Part shown: piece by piece, positions 58,594 through 64,000 of the stretch
Numbering within the stretch: position 1 is the stretch's first letter
Layout of the letters: the number at the start of each line of letters is the position of its first letter
Source of the DNA: Ostrinia nubilalis
Lineage: Eukaryota > Arthropoda > Insecta > Lepidoptera > Crambidae
Direction of reading: 5' to 3'
Assembly: GCF_963855985.1 (NCBI RefSeq)
Contig: NC_087093.1
Coordinates: 13,159,001 to 13,223,000, forward strand
DNA length: 64,000 bases
Program-made: the position numbers and the translations under genes
Notes under the pieces: model-generated
Told to the model about the DNA's origin: nothing
Databases searched by the model: none
The model's input: only the letters and a program-made list of their open reading frames with translations

Positions 58594-60170
58594 TCTTCTA
58601 AGTATATTGGAAAGTCCATAACGTGGACTCGTGACTATTGTGACCCAGCTCTATTGTTCCACCCGGATCTATGTGGAATACTTCTGTTTCACATAGTAGA
58701 CATTATGAGTATATGAATTTTGGCTTATTTAATATTATTTAAAAGTTGAATATACAATTAACAACGCTCTTACTTCTCGTCGTACGAAGACGAGTTTTTA
58801 AGTTAGTTGGAAGGTTGAAACTTAACATTAGAATAAATTAATATTGCAAGTTACTCGGGACATTTATTTAAGTTTAAATTACAGATAATTTTAATCTTGT
58901 TTAAAAATTAAATTCACTTTTCAAAATACAGTAGATAAGTAAATAATGTTTTAAGTAGGTACTTACTCCTCAAACATGATTATAGAAAAATAAACACTCG
59001 AGTGTTATACTACTCGTATATTATTATGATATTTATTTTCAACCCAATGTTTGCTTTATTCGAGAATAACGCGAATATGCATAAATAACTAGGCGTTTAT
59101 GTTAATAGTATACGAACAGTGTTGCCGAACTTTAAAGTAAAAAAAATATCGATGTAATATTTAGGCAATAATATGCCTAATTGTGAGGCTTTATTTATAA
59201 TGTTTTATTGTTAAAGAATCAAACATAATTTAAGTTTTTTCAAAAGATAAAATAATTTTTAAATTGTTAAATTATAATCAAGAGTCATAAGTGTACTGTG
59301 TAGTATTTTGAAACAAAACCCAAATAAGTAGAGATAAAATCCTTTAATTGATTAATAAACTGAAATATTATTTACTTTACAAAACATTAGATGTACCTAT
59401 TTACAGTTAAAATATGATTTCATACCTATCCACAGACAAATTCCTATAAATTACTACAATTTCATAAAGCTGAATTGTACAAAACCAGATGTTGTACAAC
59501 ACACATACAACACGCAAATTTATCGATATCTTCGCAGCTCTACCACTGGTTTTCTATTACAGTGACGTTATGATTCCCGTGAAGTTTCGGCATAGGTAAG
59601 CAACATGTAAACTATTCTCATCTGTTAAATTAACTGAGTTTCCCTGTATTATGGAGAACGTAGGCCGTCGGAGCTTAATGCTTTGTTTGCGAGTAAACAC
59701 AAATTGTAACTCGAGTTATGTTGAAAATTTGGCAGCTATTTTTGTCTTATTACTGTTGTATGACATTGTTTGTCGACGAGTAGTGATGGGGTACATAAGT
59801 TTAAAATATGAACTAGAAATATACATTATACATATATAATTAAAATACATTTTATAGATAGTGCAGACGCTACGGCTTATCAATATAAAATGCTACGAAA
59901 TAAACGGGATAAGCTTAATAAAACCGTTTAAAAATGCACATTATATTTGTTACTTTCCCTTTACAACCTTTTGAAGCTGTGACATCATAAAATATGAGAG
60001 TAACGACATTTCTTTCAAAAATTAAAATCTGCCACTTTTGTTTCATATTTTTACAGCCATACTAAAACATGTTTTCAGTGTATCTTTTATGTTTGTTTCT
60101 ATGAGTGAACCGAGATTACAAAAAAAAGGCGTATACTTTGTCTTCTATTATAATTACCTTCTATCATAAG
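58594..60170. other. No gene seen
   Basis: AT-rich, no supported feature. Confidence 0.4.
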
Positions 60171-60275
60171 GCCGAAAGACGTCCACTGCTGGACAAAGGA
60201 CATAAATCCTTGGGGGAGGCCTTTGTCCAGCAGTGGACGTCTTTCGGCTGAAACGAAGGAACGAACGAACGAATA
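60171..60275. mobile_element. Two LINE 3' ends head to head, forming a hairpin
   Basis: 60171-60199 and 60230-60248 plus its arm form a perfect 29-base stem ('gccgaaagacgtccactgct' and its complement) around 30 bases. Both arms are the LINE 3' core; the right one is followed by a GAAC tail. This implies an inverted or twin-primed insertion. Confidence 0.7.
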
Positions 60276-60551
60276 AGACCAATTCAGACTGTTGTCAACT
60301 ATCCAACCTTCCGTCAGTGGCCAATGAAGGACGAATTCGTAGTTTGTAATAAAAAGGGAGAATGAATAAATAGAATCATAAATAATGTTCATATGAAATA
60401 CAGCATCACACAAATCTTCCCGACATCCATATCTGTTACATCGAGCAACATCTTTTTGTTTCTTTATTTTTGACCAGCACACGTCTTATTGGGCCAACAT
60501 ATGCGTGATAAACGAGTAGTAACTGCCTCTAGGGGCCATAAATACCGCCTT

Positions 60552-60640
60552 AGTCTGCCAACTTAGCCAATATCGAACTACACAGCTGCGTTCAAACCTT
60601 TGCGAACTTGGACAATGGTTTGAGATTGTACAGACAGCTA
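60552..60640 (+). repeat. Dispersed repeat, unknown family, copy 1
   Basis: 'tctgccaacttagccaatat', 'acagctgcgttcaaac' and 'cttggacaatggtttgag' are matched in order at 61388-61476. The repeat has no inverted ends and no known name to me. Confidence 0.5.
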
Positions 60641-60683
60641 AACGCCATGGTATCTTATGTGGTTATCATAGGTGATATTTTGC

Positions 60684-60720
60684 AACTAAATGTTTAGTTT
60701 TATGCGCTAAACATTTAGTT
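60684..60720. repeat. Short hairpin
   Basis: A perfect 14-base stem, 'aactaaatgtttag' with its complement, around a nine-base loop. Confidence 0.7.
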
Positions 60721-61247
60721 GACTGTATCTATGACAATTTTAATCATTGTTTATAATAACTTTTAGCTGAGTACCTATTCTGTTTTGCTGTAGAGTGTCT
60801 AAAGAAGTTCACAGTAAATTAAATGACCATTTTATTAGTATTTGAAGCTAGAGCTTGGGTAGACCCAGGTAAATTAATTTCATGAGCTCTAAATTTTATT
60901 GCTATGATATTTAATGGTCGGTATCTCTCTCCGAGAACGAATAAGAATTAAAAGAAGATTAAAAAAAAAACTATGTTTTTTTTTTAAATCATAATTAGGT
61001 AATCGACTAACAACAATAACAAACCAAATTGAAATTGAATTAATTTAAATAAACCCAAAAGATGGCATCCTGTCATTCAAGAAATCCCCATTGAAATCCA
61101 TATTCCATAAAAAGGACGTCCATTTTTTCCCAAATTAGAATGGTTTCCGGGAATGTTTTCCAATTTGTCTCTTCATAAGAACCTTCTTTAACAATCTTCA
61201 AATTGAAGTAACAAAAAAATTCGCCGAATTGGCCCTACCGTTCTCGA

Positions 61248-61303
61248 GATAAATATGAATGGTAATGAGTTACTTATAACTCATAATACCATTCATATCT
61301 ATC
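61248..61303. repeat. Imperfect hairpin, about 56 bases
   Basis: 'atatgaatggta', then 'atgagtta', pairs with 'taactcat', then 'taccattcatat', with a two-base bulge and one mismatch around a four-base loop. Confidence 0.7.
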
Positions 61304-61387
61304 TTACACAAAAACATTTTTGTTAAATAGCGTTATATCTCAAATTAAATATCTGAAATTTTATCAAAAACGTCCAAATCGACTACG

Positions 61388-61476
61388 TCTGGCAACTTGG
61401 CCAATACCAAAGTACAGCTGCTCCATTCGCAGCTTGTCGCAAAGTTGGACAATAGTTCTCGAATATTGGACAGACA
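61388..61476 (+). repeat. Dispersed repeat, unknown family, copy 2
   Basis: Second copy of the sequence at 60552-60640 in the same orientation. 'tctggcaacttggccaatac' and 'gttggacaatagttctcga' are the clearest matching blocks. Confidence 0.5.
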
Positions 61477-61982
61477 TTGTAATCACTGCGACTTGGTGCT
61501 TTATGGCTTTTAGACGACGAAAGCGAATTTTGAAGTGAATGGAAGTTCCTGTGCTTTTAGCTTATGAGAGAAACATAAATGATTCTACAGAATATTGGTC
61601 CAAGCGACGTCTTTGGCTATGAGACCAAATCTATGGACAACAAAAGGTATAGCAAATAATCACCCAGCACCGACGCCAAAATCATTATTTATCTACTGAA
61701 ATCTATTTAAGGCAAATCAAAATCCCTTACTTAAAAGTAATTTCATATGAGGGCCTAAATACGGCTTCTGGTCTGAAGAATACTGATTATAAAGAAAACT
61801 TTATTTTATATAGGTACCATACAAACAGAAATAGTCCTACAGTTATTCAAGCTCTTTGCTCTCCCAGAAAAGGGATATCTCGAAAATAACTCCACTAAAT
61901 CAGTTTCTACTAAATCCCGAGGCGTAGCCATTCTGCCAAACATCTCCAAATAAAACCGCATAGACCCCAGTAAGCTGTCTAA

Positions 61983-62201
61983 GGCCCAGTTTTTTGATTC
62001 TTAGTTAAAATAACTAATTGTTAAATTTTGCTACTAATGGTTAAATATTAACAAAATGTAAACTAATAGTTAAAAAATGTACTAAAAGTCATGCTAACCA
62101 TTGCTCGAAAAACATTTTTTTCTGATATTTAACCACTTGTCATTTGACATCTGTCAAATTTGACCATTGGTTATTTTAACTACGAATCAAAAAACCGGGC
62201 C
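61983..62201. mobile_element. MITE, 219 bp, TAA duplication
   Basis: Inverted ends 'ggcccagttttttgattc' and 'gaatcaaaaaaccgggcc', with TAA at 61980-61982 and 62202-62204. The arms continue with 'ttagttaaaataac' and 'gttattttaacta'. Confidence 0.85.
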
Positions 62202-62448
62202 TAACCCACGGCATATAAAACAATCGACACTGCGAAATAGAATCGAATGATCGGTAATGGTTGCCATGGACCTTATATGCAGAGGTTCCCAAACTGGAAA
62301 TACGACCTTATAAAACTCCACTACATAACAGATAAACATACCTACTTACATAAGTATAGGTAGGTACCTAATATAAAGGCACTATTAGCCACATAACTTC
62401 TAGCATAACTCACCTGCAATCACAGCTCCCGTTATACTCTGAGGTCCA

Positions 62449-62602
62449 AGTTTCCACCAAAATTTAGAGGAGAGGAGATGAGTTCGAATTACCAATCAGA
62501 TTTGGTTCCTTCCACGTCATCTCTCCGCTTGAATTCGGTTAGGATACCTGATTGGTAATTTAAACACCATCTTCATCTCCACGTTGCAAGTTGATGGAAA
62601 CT
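62449..62602. mobile_element. Diverged MITE, about 154 bp
   Basis: The ends 'agtttccacca' and 'tgatggaaact' are inverted, and 'aattaccaatcag' pairs with 'ctgattggtaatt' inside. The middle parts of the arms have diverged. Confidence 0.6.
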
Positions 62603-64000
62603 GCGCCTGATACTGACATTAACAGGTCACCAAAAAGGTTTATTACCGTTTCTGAAAAATTAAATAACATGTTAGGTCCTACCAAGTTGACCATTTGGTC
62701 TTTTCTGGAGTTTGATCCTTACAGTTTGAGAACTTGTTTCCTAATGTATAATTCATGTTAGTCGCCCTCAGACGTCCGTTAGTGGCCTAAAAGGGACTCA
62801 AATTGACCGTGAATCGACACTTGTCTACCTTCTATTTGCAATATTGAAACCCGATATTAATTATGGATGACAGATCTTTCTCAGATGAAGCCTACAAAAA
62901 TAATTTCCGATGGGATAAAATGTTGAGGATTTGCAATATTTCTTTTCAAGGATTTAGAGTAGGTAAGATTAAAATCCAATTATGTTTATAGATTCTGTAA
63001 TGTAACAGTAAAATTTTGGATAATCGTGATTATTTTATTAAGTTAGTTTCCATAAAGTTTTATAACCTGGTAAATAATCATTATTTTACTTTTTCTCTTG
63101 AAACTGTTGTACAATATCAGTAAGTACTCTTCATAATTTTCATTAGTTACTACTAAACTTTACCTTTAAATTCGTCTCATTGTGAGATAATTTCTGCATT
63201 TTCTTCCTTCAACTGAAATCAAAGGCAATTTGAACAGTTCATGCGAAATGTTAAAGAGGATATTTTTAAAAGGGAATAACTTAAGTCGGAACAAAAAGTC
63301 GGATCTGATACTGATCCTCTTAGTTAACAATGGTACACGAACCAATAAATCCACCGAGATAAGAAAGATTTGCCAATGTTCATTTACTTCTTAGATAAAT
63401 AGGGAGTTTAGTCACAATTTGCAAGGATGAGGGAAGGGAGATTAGGACGGGGAGCACGGATTAAACAAAGTTGAAGCCATTTGTCCTGAGACACTCCATG
63501 AGAGAGGACCAATTTAAGGACATTATGGAAATGTAAAATAAGTTGTGTAACTCTTCCATAATAAGTAAGTATTTCAGAAATCTGGTTAATCTGCCAATAA
63601 ATAAACTGAAATTGAAATCTTTGTTTTGCTTATCAAACCGCCAACTTTTTACTTAGCAGAATGGGTAAAGAACGATCGCATAGTAAACTTCTTCACCTCG
63701 TTAGGTAAGAAATTAGGAGCGTATTATGCTGTTATTTTAATTATTTAAGTACCAGCGAGAGCATAAAATTTATAAATTCAGAAATGTTTACGAACCTGTC
63801 GCGTCCAAAAATCCTCCTCTTCCTCCTAATTAATTAATAAGTACCTACCTATAATAGTTCCTTAACCTAATAATATGCATTACGAGTATTATTACAAAGA
63901 GAATACATTGAAATATGGTATGTATCGAGGCTTAATACTTACCCAAGGGTTACAAGCCTTAGAGGGTTGAGCAAACTCCGTTAATGGATAAACAAACCTC
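62603..64000. other. No gene seen
   Basis: AT-rich DNA to the window end, with short, unsupported open frames only. Confidence 0.4.

Noticed and set aside
60099..60482. 127-codon minus-strand open frame
   Set aside because: It reads through the inverted LINE 3' ends (FVQQWTSFG is the usual LINE terminus) and unrelated flanks.

Overview
The window looks like nuclear DNA of a moth or butterfly. It is AT-rich and almost gene-free. It carries repeat families typical of Lepidoptera: small Helitron-like elements ending in CTAG, LINE 3' ends with the 'cagcagtggacgtc' core followed by GAAC-type tails, a tRNA-derived SINE, and many short MITEs with TAA/TTA target duplications. This taxonomic call is inference from repeat content; no species can be named.

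The only well-supported host coding sequence belongs to one plus-strand gene with very long introns. At 20464-21892 its first coding exon is present as four tandem copies spaced exactly 380 bp apart. Each copy has an ATG, 96 codons, one extra base and a GT splice donor. A second exon lies about 21 kb downstream at 42943-43107, with a clean acceptor and donor; its phase fits all four exon copies and the shared codon is glycine. The predicted N-terminus starts MGSNIS in copies 1 and 3, which fits an N-myristoylation signal followed by a basic stretch. It starts MVSNIS in copies 2 and 4, which cannot be myristoylated. Of ten variable sites among the four copies, eight are silent, so the copies appear to have been kept as protein-coding sequence. 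I do not recognise the protein; the rest of the gene must lie outside the window or in exons I cannot see.

Layout: 1-1370 palindromic MITE and a C-rich minisatellite split by an inserted element; 2081-3260 diverged direct repeats and a nested MITE pair; 4074-6393 a decayed DNA transposon with a minus-strand transposase relic and a possible small exon; 6697-12352 MITEs, hairpins and LINE 3' ends; 12353-17670 nothing recognisable; 17671-19377 Helitron-like elements and a 388-bp foldback; 20378-22060 the exon array with a MITE inserted in its last spacer; 22414-42942 the long intron, holding LINE relics, a 2.7-kb foldback transposon with about 510-bp arms, a second foldback at 37432-38160, Helitron-like elements, MITEs and a hAT-like element; 42943-43107 the second exon; 43108-64000 further intron or intergenic DNA with scattered MITEs, hairpins and LINE relics.

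The most unusual system here is the exon array: a tandemly amplified first coding exon that appears to offer a lipidated or non-lipidated N-terminus on one protein, with upstream reading frames that differ between the copies.
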